A stretch of DNA of 64,000 nucleotides from Bacillaceae bacterium (GTDB lineage Bacteria; Bacillota; Bacilli; Bacillales; Alkalibacillaceae): NCBI GenBank assembly GCA_017656265.1, contig JACDOD010000002.1, positions 62,001 through 126,000 of the forward strand, given 5' to 3'. Of this stretch, positions 16,752 through 25,863 are shown piece after piece. The translations under genes and the position numbers were made by a program. The notes under the pieces are model-generated. The model had not been told where the DNA came from. It saw only the letters and a program-made list of their open reading frames with translations, and ran no database searches. How positions within the stretch are numbered: the stretch's first letter is position 1; each line of letters opens with the position of its first letter.

Positions 16752-17540
16752 ATGGATTTAATAAAACAAATAGAAGAACTAGAATTTACGCTTTTACAAT
16801 CCTTTTCCAACAGACAAGACCAACCGTGGGGTGTGTTGTTTTGGAACGAACACCAGCCTGACTATTATGATGCCAACCATGCCCATATAAGTGAACAACC
16901 TGATAATCCTCATAAAGTGATCGATGAAGTCATTTCCTTTTATGAAGCTATGAATATTATTCCTAGATTTTATTTATACAACATTGAGTCTTTGACAAGT
17001 TTTATCGCTCAATTAAAAGAGAAGGGCTTTCAGTTTGAAGCTTTTTCCCAGCCAATTCAGCTATGGAATAAAAAAATAATTCAATTACCACTCAATATAG
17101 ATGTCACAATAGAGAAAGTGACCAGGAAAAATTATCACGAAGCACTATGGGTGGAGTGCCAGATCAAAGAATTTGGAGGAAAAGCAGTTCGTGAAAAGGC
17201 GTTTGAATCGGAATTTAACGATCAGCGTTATACCCATTATGTATTAAAATATCAAGGAAATCCTTGTTCCACAGCATGTTTATTTGTGCATGGGAATCAA
17301 GGGAGAGTCGAAACTGTCGCCACCACTGAAGAATATCGAGGGAAAGGATTAATCGGCTTTTTGCTGCAACATATACAAAGAGAAACTCAAAGACTAAAGC
17401 TGGAAAAACTATGGGTTCACCCAATCAATGAAAGAGTGGAAAAGGTTTATAGTCGCTACGGATTCACTACAATACTCACCTTACAGACCGGTCATGCTTT
17501 TTTAGGTGGGAAAAGTATTAAGGAGATACATGGTGGGTAA
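16752..17540 (+). CDS. GNAT family N-acetyltransferase with an extra N-terminal half
   Basis: This 262-residue protein carries a GNAT fold in its C-terminal half (about 115-255). The acetyl-CoA-binding motif is RVETVATTEEYRGKGLIGFL at about 184-203, and a late VYSRYGFTTI corresponds to the motif B end. The N-terminal 110 residues show no motif I recognise. The substrate is unknown. The start is ATG with AAAGGCGG upstream. It stands alone, between a terminator on the left and an HD-GYP gene with its own ribosome site on the right. Confidence 0.8.
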   Translation: MDLIKQIEELEFTLLQSFSNRQDQPWGVLFWNEHQPDYYDANHAHISEQPDNPHKVIDEVISFYEAMNIIPRFYLYNIESLTSFIAQLKEKGFQFEAFSQPIQLWNKKIIQLPLNIDVTIEKVTRKNYHEALWVECQIKEFGGKAVREKAFESEFNDQRYTHYVLKYQGNPCSTACLFVHGNQGRVETVATTEEYRGKGLIGFLLQHIQRETQRLKLEKLWVHPINERVEKVYSRYGFTTILTLQTGHAFLGGKSIKEIHGG

Positions 17541-17754
17541 AATGAATGGTCGTTTTGCGTTACAAGCAGGAAAAAACCTATCATTAATAAGCTACCGTTT
17601 ACCACTGTTTTATTGGCTCTACAATCACCACCGTGAAAGTTGTCACAAATAGCTTGCTTTTTTATTGGAATTTTCTTAAAGATCGGATTAAGCAAATATT
17701 ATTATTATATAATTTTTATAGAATTGCAATATTTAGTTTAAGGGAAGTGTAAAT

Positions 17755-19077
17755 ATGAAATCCTTCCATCCATATCGTCATTTTATGTTGCTGCTTTCAG
17801 TCTTAATGATTGGCAGTACCATCGTATTAAGTATTATTCTCTCAGTCATGATCGAACGAAATATTTTAAAAGAGACAGAGCAGGTCACAAAAAGAGCAGT
17901 AGAAGTTCACTTTAAAGACCTATTTCCTGGTGTTTTCGCAGATACCAAGACTCAGGTTAATCAGGGCTATTACTATAATGATCGCTCGATTTCACCTGAA
18001 ACCTATGAAAATCTGAAAGCCATTGTATCAATGCATTTTAATTTGTATGACATTCTTGACACCAAGTTTGTGGACAAGCAGGGACGTATTTACTTTAGTT
18101 ATGATCCTGAAGACATCGGTCAAACGTTAAAAAACGAAGAAACCTCTCAGGTATTTCAAGATATAATGGTGATCAATCAAACGAATAACAACCGACTAGA
18201 AATGTGGATTCCCATACATGATTCAGAGGGGGATGTGCGGGAGATCGTTTTTCTCAATCGTGATATTTCCGAAGAGATGAAGGCGATTCAAAGCATGCAA
18301 ATGATTTCGGTTGTTTCAGTATTTATTATTTTTACATTGCTTTATATTTCACTACGGCGGGTATATATGCGTTCGACAAAAGAAATTCAATCCCGAAACA
18401 GGGAATTGAAAAAGCTATTAACCTCACTTGAAGAAACCTATGACTCTTCTCTTCAGGCATTGAGTGCTGCACTTGATTTGCGGGATAACGAAACCAAAGG
18501 GCATTGTCTGCGTGTGACAGCTTACACGGTACACCTTGCCAGAAAAATGGGGGTGAAGGCGGATAAGCTCATCCACATTGCACGCGGGGCATTACTTCAT
18601 GACATCGGAAAAATTGGAATCCCAGACCATATTTTATTAAAGCCAGGACCTCTGAATGATGAGGAATGGGAAATCATGAAACAGCATGTGGTCATTGGTG
18701 CTGACATGCTTGAATCCATTGATTTTTTAAAGCATGCCATGCCGATCATTAAATACCATCATGAGCGCTGGGATGGAAAAGGATATGTTCATCAGTTAAA
18801 AGGAGAGGAAATTCCTCTTGAAGCTCGAATCTTTGCTTTATGTGATACTTATGATGCCATCACCTCAGACCGTCCGTACCGCAAAGGAAAAAGTCATGAG
18901 GAAGCTGTTGAAGAGATCCGTTCGTGCAGCGGCACCCAGTTTGATCCCAAAGTTGTTGACGTCTTTCTCACCATTTCAAAAGAAGAGTGGACAAACGTAA
19001 AATTCCTTACTCAAGATCACAACAAATTTCACTCGTTAAACAAATTTATCGAATTGGAAGCGGGACAGGTGAGCTAG
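17755..19077 (+). CDS. Membrane HD-GYP domain protein (probable c-di-GMP phosphodiesterase)
   Basis: The 440-residue protein has two membrane helices (about 10-33 and 182-200) flanking an extracytoplasmic sensor region, a coiled-coil linker (about 205-235), and a C-terminal HD-GYP domain. His282-Asp283 is in ALLHDIGKIGIP, and HHERWDGKGY follows at 335-344. The GYP triplet reads GYV here, but the metal ligands look complete. HD-GYP proteins hydrolyse cyclic-di-GMP or related dinucleotides. The start is ATG with AAGGGAAGTG upstream. No partner gene is adjacent. Confidence 0.88.
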   Translation: MKSFHPYRHFMLLLSVLMIGSTIVLSIILSVMIERNILKETEQVTKRAVEVHFKDLFPGVFADTKTQVNQGYYYNDRSISPETYENLKAIVSMHFNLYDILDTKFVDKQGRIYFSYDPEDIGQTLKNEETSQVFQDIMVINQTNNNRLEMWIPIHDSEGDVREIVFLNRDISEEMKAIQSMQMISVVSVFIIFTLLYISLRRVYMRSTKEIQSRNRELKKLLTSLEETYDSSLQALSAALDLRDNETKGHCLRVTAYTVHLARKMGVKADKLIHIARGALLHDIGKIGIPDHILLKPGPLNDEEWEIMKQHVVIGADMLESIDFLKHAMPIIKYHHERWDGKGYVHQLKGEEIPLEARIFALCDTYDAITSDRPYRKGKSHEEAVEEIRSCSGTQFDPKVVDVFLTISKEEWTNVKFLTQDHNKFHSLNKFIELEAGQVS

Positions 19078-19636
19078 ACAAAAAATAACCATTTATATTA
19101 TCCTAATTTGAATGGAAAATGCCTCTTTTCATAAATGAATCAGCAGAATGGTATTTAAACCAAAACCTCATAAGGAGGCATTGGAAAGAGCCTTATCTTA
19201 GGTAAGCTATACTAAACTTCAATGAGAAGGATAAAATGTTCTTTTAATGTGGAAAATACTCTTCGAAGCAGTGGTTTTGGTTATCTACAGAACGGCACTC
19301 TGGTTAATTGGTTATGGTTGTTAACAGATAGAGTTGAAGGACATTTCCAAAGTTGAAAATACAACTTGAAGATCATATCCTTAACTAAGCTGCATCTGGT
19401 TGAATAAATAATGGCTTCTGCTGAGTTGATGAAGGGGATTAATGATTTCAGATCTGGTGGTTTTGTATATCCTATCTGATCCGAATAATAGTCCCCTTCA
19501 TCATTTTTGATCTGTAATAAGTTAACTTTCTTAGGTGTAATCATGATAGAATCAAGCTGGAAAGTAGTATGAATAAAAAATATAAAAATATCCCCAGTGT
19601 TTTGGCATTACCGGGGAAAGAAATCATTTAATTATA
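19078..19636. other. Intergenic region with a long inverted repeat
   Basis: I see no convincing gene in 560 bases. At 19428-19502 GATGAAGGGGA is repeated inverted as TCCCCTTCATC around a 53-base middle that holds CAGAT and ATCTG, followed by ATTTTTG. This could be a terminator of a vanished gene or the relic of a small element. Confidence 0.4.
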
Positions 19637-20680
19637 TTAAAGCTTACCTATATAGCAAAGTTTTTCTAAATCTACAGAATCTTTTCCTCCATCTAATATT
19701 TTCCGAACATCATTTAATGTGTCCTTAAGATCAACAGACTCACCTTTTGTTCCAGTGTATGGCTCTGCGATATAAAATGGCTGGGTAAGATATGCTTCTA
19801 ATCGCTCCCCTCTGTTATAGGTCTCTATTTCAGATGAAGGAATTCCATCCAACCCTTTTACGTTTACTAACGAGCGTAATTCACGGTAGCGGCGTAACAA
19901 TTTTTGAGCCCTTTGCCGTATAAATAAATGATTTTGGTCAAGATGAGCTCCTTCTAATACGGAAGAAGTTGAATAGATAGGGTTAATTGCCGGGAATCTA
20001 TGTCTGGCTGCGAGGTCTGCATCAAAGTGCAATAATGTTTCAAGTGGTCCATATGGAAGGTCTTCATCTACCACTTCTCCCTTTAAATCAAGAAGAAAAG
20101 TAGTTACCGTTTGAATATTGGCATCGTGCAATTGTTCTTGCAGTTTATAAATTTCACCGGTTAAAACGTGAGAACGATCAGCTGTTAAAATAACGTCATC
20201 GGCTTTCCCTAACGTAATCGTCTGTTCGAAAGCCTGATCAATGGAGTCAACAACGATATCCACTTCATTCATAATGTCATCTAACTCAGGATGACTTCCT
20301 TCGGGCTGCAGTAATACAACGGAATATCCCTCTTTCCTAAGCCTGTAAAACAATTCACCAAGCAGCACCAATTGCCCCATTCCAGGACGTGCGACAAAAC
20401 CGACTGTCCCTCCCTTTGCAATTGGAGCAAACAAATCTAACACTTTTATTTTTGATTCAATCATCTCCACTGTCTCTCCTCTCAAGATTAATTCATCTAA
20501 ACTGCACTGAGCTAACGATGCAAGGGCTACTAAAGTTCGGACTTCAGCACGTCCTATGGGGACTTTTCCAGTACATAAATTGGAAACAGTTGCGGGACGT
20601 AAGCCAATTGACTTTGCAGCACTTGTAAGGTTTGGTACCCTTCTGCGTAAAAGTGATACATTTAATCTTAAATTTTCCAT
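19637..20680 (-). CDS. HTH protein fused to a shortened F1-ATPase beta-like domain with degenerate P-loop
   Basis: This 347-residue protein is a chimera. Residues 8-66 look like an XRE-type helix-turn-helix (LRPATVSNLCTGKVPIGRAE). Residues about 75-115 follow the F1 beta subunit (IKVLDLFAPIAKGGTVGF), but the Walker A place reads ARPGMGQL instead of GGAGVGKT, so the P-loop Lys and Thr are lost. The middle is shortened and diverged. Residues about 211-330 again match the beta C-terminal half (FPAINPIYSTSSVLE, LLRRYRELRSLVNVKGLDGI, YLTQPFYIAEPYTG). The beta-barrel domain is absent. It is probably a DNA-binding regulator built on a repurposed ATPase core, function unknown. It is monocistronic with its own promoter and hairpin. 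Confidence 0.8.
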   Translation of the reverse strand: MENLRLNVSLLRRRVPNLTSAAKSIGLRPATVSNLCTGKVPIGRAEVRTLVALASLAQCSLDELILRGETVEMIESKIKVLDLFAPIAKGGTVGFVARPGMGQLVLLGELFYRLRKEGYSVVLLQPEGSHPELDDIMNEVDIVVDSIDQAFEQTITLGKADDVILTADRSHVLTGEIYKLQEQLHDANIQTVTTFLLDLKGEVVDEDLPYGPLETLLHFDADLAARHRFPAINPIYSTSSVLEGAHLDQNHLFIRQRAQKLLRRYRELRSLVNVKGLDGIPSSEIETYNRGERLEAYLTQPFYIAEPYTGTKGESVDLKDTLNDVRKILDGGKDSVDLEKLCYIGKL

Positions 20681-20701
20681 TTTTATACCCCCTTACGTTG
20701 A

Positions 20702-20730
20702 ATAGTAATATATGTTACGCTAAAAAGCAA
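20702..20730 (-). promoter_or_regulatory. Promoter of the HTH/F1-beta-like gene
   Basis: On the minus strand TTGCTT (20730-20725) and TACTAT (20707-20702) have a 17-base spacer, ending 21 bases before the start codon. The -35 lies inside one arm of the inverted repeat at 20725-20765. Confidence 0.6.
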
Positions 20731-20765
20731 TAAAAATTTACTCTTAAAAGTAATTTTTATTGCTT
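20725..20765. promoter_or_regulatory. Long inverted repeat overlapping the -35 element
   Basis: AAGCAATAAAAATTTACT and AGTAATTTTTATTGCTT form 17-bp arms with one extra T and a 5-6 base loop. Its placement over the -35 of a gene with a DNA-binding N-terminus suggests an autoregulatory operator, although a transcribed hairpin is also possible. Confidence 0.55.
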
Positions 20766-21090
20766 CAAAGTGTGGTCTTAGTTTTATTAATACCGTTCTA
20801 ACAGCCTCATTTTTATTATTATGGTAAAGAAGTTAAGGGTAGTCAGGGTTCTCATTGTTTACAGAAGCCAAGAATGAATTTATGATTCCAGCTTTTTAGA
20901 GTAAGGGTTGAATATCATTAAAAGTAATAAAAAAATATTTTTTGTATTCAAGCAAAATTAAGATTTTAGCTTTTGGTATTCATATCTTTTTTTCAAAAAA
21001 GGGACACTTATTAGGGGGGAATTGGTTATACTTGTTGAAATGTTAAGGGGGACCTTAAATGTTGAGGTATCGAAGAATAGATACAACTTG
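20766..21090. other. AT-rich intergenic stretch
   Basis: No gene is seen. It includes a second AAAAGTAATAAAAAAATATT stretch near 20918 that resembles part of the operator arm. It runs into the hsdR relic. Confidence 0.4.
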
Positions 21091-21094
21091 CAAT

Positions 21095-21405
21095 AGACAT
21101 GAAAAAAGCCTGCGAAGAGGAACAGGATGACTTTGGATTAAATGAATATGAAATCATCATCTATGACGCTTTAACATCCAAATCTATAAGAAGAGGTAGT
21201 TGAAACTGATATCCTTCGAAAAACCACCAACGAACTCACTCAGGCTGTCCTCAGTTACTTTCGAAAAAGCGCTCGTAAAGGAATAAATGATCATCAAGCG
21301 AATTTTAAATAAATATAATTACCAATGGGACAGGCAAAAAAAGTACTGGGTACTGTTATGACCAGGCCGAGTTAATGGCGGATAATACGAAAGTAAGGGA
21401 TTGGG
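21095..21405 (+). pseudogene. Decayed C-terminal fragment of a type I restriction subunit (HsdR)
   Basis: Three successive frames give pieces that join into the typical HsdR C-terminus: DMKKACEEEQDDFGLNEYEI with IIYDALTS, then EEVVETDILRKTTNELTQAV with LSYFRKSARKG, then IIKRILNKYNY-WDRQKK and a VLGTVMTQAELMADN-like end. Stops and at least three frameshifts interrupt it. The helicase and nuclease domains and the hsdM and hsdS genes are not in the window. It is the relic of a lost restriction-modification locus. Confidence 0.7.
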
Positions 21406-21455
21406 ATTCCTAGAAGTGCTTGCTTTCACGGACAAAAATGAACAGGGAGAGCAAT

Positions 21456-21490
21456 AAAAATGTCCTTCACAGTTTTAAGTGAAGGACATT
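21456..21490 (-). terminator. Terminator of the bgl/LacI gene cluster
   Basis: TGTCCTTCAC and GTGAAGGACA form a perfect 10-bp stem with an 8-base loop, and the minus strand continues ATTTTTATT. It ends leftward transcription after the LacI-type gene. Confidence 0.88.
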
Positions 21491-21515
21491 ACATCCGGAC
21501 TGAATATTATAAGTG

Positions 21516-22517
21516 TTATTTCCCGCAAGAGGCTCTAATAATTAATTCTGGTTCCACCATGACAGTGCTTGGTTGAATTTTGTTGTTGATGACATCATGG
21601 AGCATATATGCAGCTAAACGCCCGATTTTTTCTTTATCTTGATGAACCGAAGTTAAAGGGGGATCGGTATAGTTGCATGCATCGACATCATCACAACCTA
21701 CTAAGGCAATGTCATCTGGTATTTTCAGTCCCATTTCTTTAATTGCTTTCATTGCACCAAACGCCATATGGTCGGATGTCGCAAATACTGCTTCTGGATA
21801 GTTATTAGAATTCTTTAGTATTGACTTCATCGCTTGATAGCCACTTTCGGCAAAGAAATCACCGTGAGCAATCCACTCTTCATGAACGGTTAGTCCAAAT
21901 TCCTTCATCGTGTTACGAAAACCTTCTTCTCGAATTTCAGCTACAGGAGAGCCTTGTAATCCCCCTATGAATCCAATGTTCCTAAAGCCATTCAAATAAA
22001 AGTGTTCAACAACTTTTGCAGATATTTTATAGTTATCGGTCATAATATATGCCGATTGCTTTCCGTTTAATTGGATATCTACACCTATGCATGGAATGTT
22101 GCTTTTATCTAATTCATAAATGGAGGATTGAACTTCTTCACCACTAATAATAAGTACACCGTCTACTTTATGTTGTATCGCTCGATCATAAAAATCTTCT
22201 TCTTCTTTTTCGTTCGAAAAAAAGAGGAGATCATATCCAAGAGCACCAATTGATTTTTTGAAAGAATTCATTACCTCAATAAAAAATGGATGATTAAAAT
22301 CAGCATTAATTTTCCCAGCATAAATAACCCCGATGATATTCGACCTATAGGCCGCTTCTTTTTGGGCACGAATCGAGGAATACCCTGTTTCTTCCATGAT
22401 TTTCAATACTCTTTTTTTCGTTTCTTCACCAACATCCTGGTAGTTATTGATGATTTTAGATACCGTTCCCGGTGAAACTCCTGCTAATTTTGCAATGTCT
22501 TTAATCGTAACTTTCAT
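21516..22517 (-). CDS. LacI family transcriptional regulator
   Basis: This 333-residue regulator starts MKVTIKDIAKLAGVSPGTVS with the LacI helix-turn-helix and hinge, followed by a periplasmic-binding-protein-like sugar sensor domain (IIGVIYAGKI, IGFIGGLQGSP, ALVGCDDVDACNYTDPPLTS). ATG 22517 with GAAGGGA upstream is used; a GTG at 22532 is in frame. It lies just downstream of the sugar ABC permease genes in the same direction and probably represses the operon in the absence of the sugar. Candidate binding motifs containing TTTCGTWA occur before the first gene of the operon. Confidence 0.93.
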   Translation of the reverse strand: MKVTIKDIAKLAGVSPGTVSKIINNYQDVGEETKKRVLKIMEETGYSSIRAQKEAAYRSNIIGVIYAGKINADFNHPFFIEVMNSFKKSIGALGYDLLFFSNEKEEEDFYDRAIQHKVDGVLIISGEEVQSSIYELDKSNIPCIGVDIQLNGKQSAYIMTDNYKISAKVVEHFYLNGFRNIGFIGGLQGSPVAEIREEGFRNTMKEFGLTVHEEWIAHGDFFAESGYQAMKSILKNSNNYPEAVFATSDHMAFGAMKAIKEMGLKIPDDIALVGCDDVDACNYTDPPLTSVHQDKEKIGRLAAYMLHDVINNKIQPSTVMVEPELIIRASCGK

Positions 22518-22593
22518 GGAATCCCTTCTCACATTACAATGCTAGATACATTATATAATATTTTTAGAATTAGGTGAATTTATCCAACTCTTT

Positions 22594-23418
22594 TTACTGC
22601 TTAACAGCACCTTGAGTCAAACTAGAAATAAATAATTTATTAAACACTAGGAATACGACAATTAACGGTAAGGTTGACCAGAATGTTCCCGAAAGAATCA
22701 TTCCATAATCTTTTACATAGGCATCTTGAAGTGTACGAATCGCAATCTGAATCGTGTATACTTCTTCATCTTTTAATACCGTAAGTGGCCATAAGAAGTC
22801 GTTCCACATGAACATAAACGTTAATATTCCTAATGTAGCAAACGCAGGCAGTATGGATGGAACTACAATATTCCAATAAGTGCGAAATAATCCGCACCCA
22901 TCTATTTTTGCTGATTCAATCAATTCATCTGGAACTGCTTCTTTAATGTATTGGCGCATCCAAAAAATACCGAACGCATTAATCATTCCAGGGATGATAA
23001 CGGCTTTTAAGTCATTTAACCAACCTAATTTTGTAATAATAAAATACTGTGGGATTAATCCTAATTGAGGTGGAATCATCATCGTAACGAGTACCACTAA
23101 AAATAATTTGTCTCTTCCTTTAAAGTGCAGTTTGGCAAACGCAAAGCCTGCTAAAGAACATATAAATAAAACACCGATCGTTGTCACAGATGATACGATT
23201 AAAGAATTAAGCATAGCGCCAAAGAAGTCAATATGATTTAGTACGTTACTAAAGTTTTCTGACAACTTATCACCTGGTACGATAGCTGGGGGAATTTGAT
23301 TGATAACATGGTTAGGGTTTGTCGCCATGACAAACATCCAATATAAAGGAAAAAACGATAAAAAAGCACCAATAACTAAAAATACATATAATAAAAATTT
23401 ATTAACTTTCTTCGTCAT
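22594..23418 (-). CDS. Carbohydrate ABC transporter permease, MalG type
   Basis: The 274-residue membrane protein has six predicted helices and the binding-protein-dependent transport motif ESAKIDGCGLFRTYWNIVVP (EAA loop) near residues 188-207, where the shared ATPase would dock. It pairs with the MalF-type permease just upstream, 18 bases away. The start is ATG with GGAGGTGG before it. No ATPase gene is in this cluster, as in many Bacillaceae sugar systems that share an MsmX-type ATPase encoded elsewhere. Confidence 0.94.
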   Translation of the reverse strand: MTKKVNKFLLYVFLVIGAFLSFFPLYWMFVMATNPNHVINQIPPAIVPGDKLSENFSNVLNHIDFFGAMLNSLIVSSVTTIGVLFICSLAGFAFAKLHFKGRDKLFLVVLVTMMIPPQLGLIPQYFIITKLGWLNDLKAVIIPGMINAFGIFWMRQYIKEAVPDELIESAKIDGCGLFRTYWNIVVPSILPAFATLGILTFMFMWNDFLWPLTVLKDEEVYTIQIAIRTLQDAYVKDYGMILSGTFWSTLPLIVVFLVFNKLFISSLTQGAVKQ

Positions 23419-23436
23419 TTTCTACCACCTCCAAAC

Positions 23437-24387
23437 TTATCCCCTTATATTGCCTGTTTTACCTAAACGGTTAGACATTAACACATTAATAACAGAAAAA
23501 GCGATGATGAGTAAAAATAGGCTGACAGCTGTTGCTGATGCTGTGCCAAAGGCATTGTTTGAAAATGCTTCTCGCCACAAATATAAAACAATCGTTATAC
23601 TTTCTTCACGAAAGCCGCTTCCAGAGAAGATGAGTGGCTCGGCAAAGATTTGGAGGGACCCAATGGTTGCAGTAAACACTACGAAAATGATAATAGGTTT
23701 TAACATTGGTACCGTTATAAAAAGAAACTGTTGCCATTTTTTCGCACCATCCATTTCTGCTGCTTCATAAAGCTCTTTTGGAATACTTTGAAGACCCGCT
23801 AAAAAAATAATAGAGTTATACCCGACCCATCTCCAAAAAATCATTGTCGCAATCGCTATTTTCACTCCCCATTCCGAGGTTTGCCAATTGACAGGAGAGA
23901 GTCCGAAAAGTCCTAAAGTCGCATTGACTATCCCTGATTGATGTTCATTGAATATGACCGTAAAAACAATGGCTACTGCGACAATCGATGTAACGTTAGG
24001 AACAAAATAAGCGACACGGAAAAAGCTTTTCATTTTCACTAACACCGAGTTTAAAATGACCGCCAAAATTAATGCGGCAATTAATTGAGGAACCGTTCCT
24101 AACAATCCAATGATGACGGTATTATAAATAGACTTCCAAAAAACGGGATCAATGAAAATAAAGTTGAAGTTTTGGAAGCCAACAAACGTCATTTCGCCAA
24201 AGCCGTTCCACTTCTGAAAAGCTAAATAAAAACTAAAAATCATTGGAAATGCTCCAAAAACTGCAAATAAAAGGAAAAAAGGAGAAATAAACAGATAACC
24301 TGCGATTGACGTTTTTTGCTTTTCTGTTAATCGTTTTGCAATTGAATATTTCATATTTAATGCTTTTGCTTTACTTTGGGGTACCAT
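23437..24387 (-). CDS. Carbohydrate ABC transporter permease, MalF type
   Basis: This 316-residue permease has about six membrane helices and the EAA-loop sequence LYEAAEMDGAKKWQQFLFIT. It forms the channel together with the MalG-type partner. ATG 24387 is chosen because GGAGGG lies seven bases before it; a TTG 15 bases upstream overlaps that site. It sits between the binding-protein gene and the second permease in a leftward operon. Confidence 0.94.
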   Translation of the reverse strand: MVPQSKAKALNMKYSIAKRLTEKQKTSIAGYLFISPFFLLFAVFGAFPMIFSFYLAFQKWNGFGEMTFVGFQNFNFIFIDPVFWKSIYNTVIIGLLGTVPQLIAALILAVILNSVLVKMKSFFRVAYFVPNVTSIVAVAIVFTVIFNEHQSGIVNATLGLFGLSPVNWQTSEWGVKIAIATMIFWRWVGYNSIIFLAGLQSIPKELYEAAEMDGAKKWQQFLFITVPMLKPIIIFVVFTATIGSLQIFAEPLIFSGSGFREESITIVLYLWREAFSNNAFGTASATAVSLFLLIIAFSVINVLMSNRLGKTGNIRG

Positions 24388-24458
24388 GTAATTTCCCTCC
24401 AAAAAATTCTTAGTAAAGAGGGGAATACACCGTGTGGTAATATTCCCCTTTCTCCTTC

Positions 24459-25733
24459 TTATTGACGCTCAAGCTGTCGCTTAATGCGTTTGACAGCTGC
24501 CTTCCACTCTTTTTCAGGGTCTGCACTTTTCTTGGAAACATTGGTCAAAGCATTGACAATCTCTGCTTGTACTACTTTATAATTTTTACCCATATATACG
24601 GTTTGAACCATCTGGGCTGATTGTGCAAAAACTTGAGCTGTATTAATACCCCCAAAATAATCGTCGCTGTAGTCTTTAAATGATGGATCATTATAGATGG
24701 ATGGTGTTGATGGGAACAATCCCATTTCTTTAAATGATTTAAGTTGTTGTTCAGGTGCTACTAACCATTGTATAAACTTATATGCTTCTTCTGGATGTTT
24801 TGTTTCTTTCGGAATTGTTAAGTATGAGCCGCCCCAGTTACCAGCACCGCCTGGCATGCCTGTTATCATCCATTTACCGGAAGAGTTCGGAGCATTTCCT
24901 TTTACAACCCCCTGCATCCAAGCGGGAGCGAGCAATGTCGCATAACTGCCTTTATCCATGGCAGCACCCCACTCTGGTGTCCATAAACCGTTGTCACCGA
25001 CGTATCCTTTTTGAATAAGATCGACTGTATAGTCATACGCAGCTTTTATATATGGCTCTTTCTCAATAATTAGTTCGTCTTCATTGTTAAAGTATTGAAC
25101 TGGTGCCTGGTCTCTTAATGCATTATAGATAAGTTCATAGTTATCAGCGATTGGTTTGCCTGTTTTTTCTTTTATTATCCTGGCTACTTCCGCATAGGCA
25201 TCCCAGTCTGGGATTAATTTTTTTACACTTTCAGGGTCAGTTGGAAGTCCAGCTTCTTTAAAAACATCTACGCGATAAAACATCGCTGTAGGACCGATAT
25301 CTGTCGGCAGTCCATATAGGAAGGTTCCATCTGCATTTTCGCCAAGGCGCCATTTCCAATCTAAATAGTCATCTTTTACTTCTTCTGCTCCTAAATCATA
25401 CAAATTGTGAAAACGATCTTGAGCTTGTCGAAAACGTTCGATATTGTTAACTTCAATCATCGCAATATCAGGTGCGCCACTGCCAGCAGATAAAGCAGTA
25501 AAGAGAGCATTATGATGATCATCAAATTGGGTGGATTGAATCTTAATTTCAACGTTTGGATGCTCTTTCATATATTCGTCAGCCAGCTTTTCATAACCTG
25601 TACTTCCGAATACCCACATATCTAGCTTAATCTTATCACTGGAACTGCCTTCCCCATTCGCTTCGGTGTCACTGCATGCGGTCACAAGGATTAATACAAA
25701 CGACAACAATAAAATGAGAGATAGCTTTCTCAA
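24459..25733 (-). CDS. Sugar-binding lipoprotein of an ABC transporter
   Basis: The 424-residue protein begins with a lipoprotein signal (LILLLSFVLILVTACSD; lipobox VTAC, Cys at 20) and continues as a family 1 extracellular solute-binding protein with WKWRLGENADGTFLYGLPTD and ITGMPGGAGNWGGSYLTIPK. It captures an oligosaccharide at the outer membrane face and delivers it to the two permeases downstream. The start is TTG, supported by AAAGGGGG seven bases before. The companion GH1 enzyme suggests a beta-glucoside or cello-oligosaccharide as the substrate. Confidence 0.93.
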   Translation of the reverse strand: MRKLSLILLLSFVLILVTACSDTEANGEGSSSDKIKLDMWVFGSTGYEKLADEYMKEHPNVEIKIQSTQFDDHHNALFTALSAGSGAPDIAMIEVNNIERFRQAQDRFHNLYDLGAEEVKDDYLDWKWRLGENADGTFLYGLPTDIGPTAMFYRVDVFKEAGLPTDPESVKKLIPDWDAYAEVARIIKEKTGKPIADNYELIYNALRDQAPVQYFNNEDELIIEKEPYIKAAYDYTVDLIQKGYVGDNGLWTPEWGAAMDKGSYATLLAPAWMQGVVKGNAPNSSGKWMITGMPGGAGNWGGSYLTIPKETKHPEEAYKFIQWLVAPEQQLKSFKEMGLFPSTPSIYNDPSFKDYSDDYFGGINTAQVFAQSAQMVQTVYMGKNYKVVQAEIVNALTNVSKKSADPEKEWKAAVKRIKRQLERQ

Positions 25734-25863
25734 CTTTTTTCCCCCTTTAAATAATTTTCAGCTACATGTTCCTTCTCCGAATTCCCATACTATCCGTTTT
25801 CGTTGACAGCAATGGCTTTTACAACGAAAATTCCCTCTCAAACATTAGCTACTCTCTGTCAGG

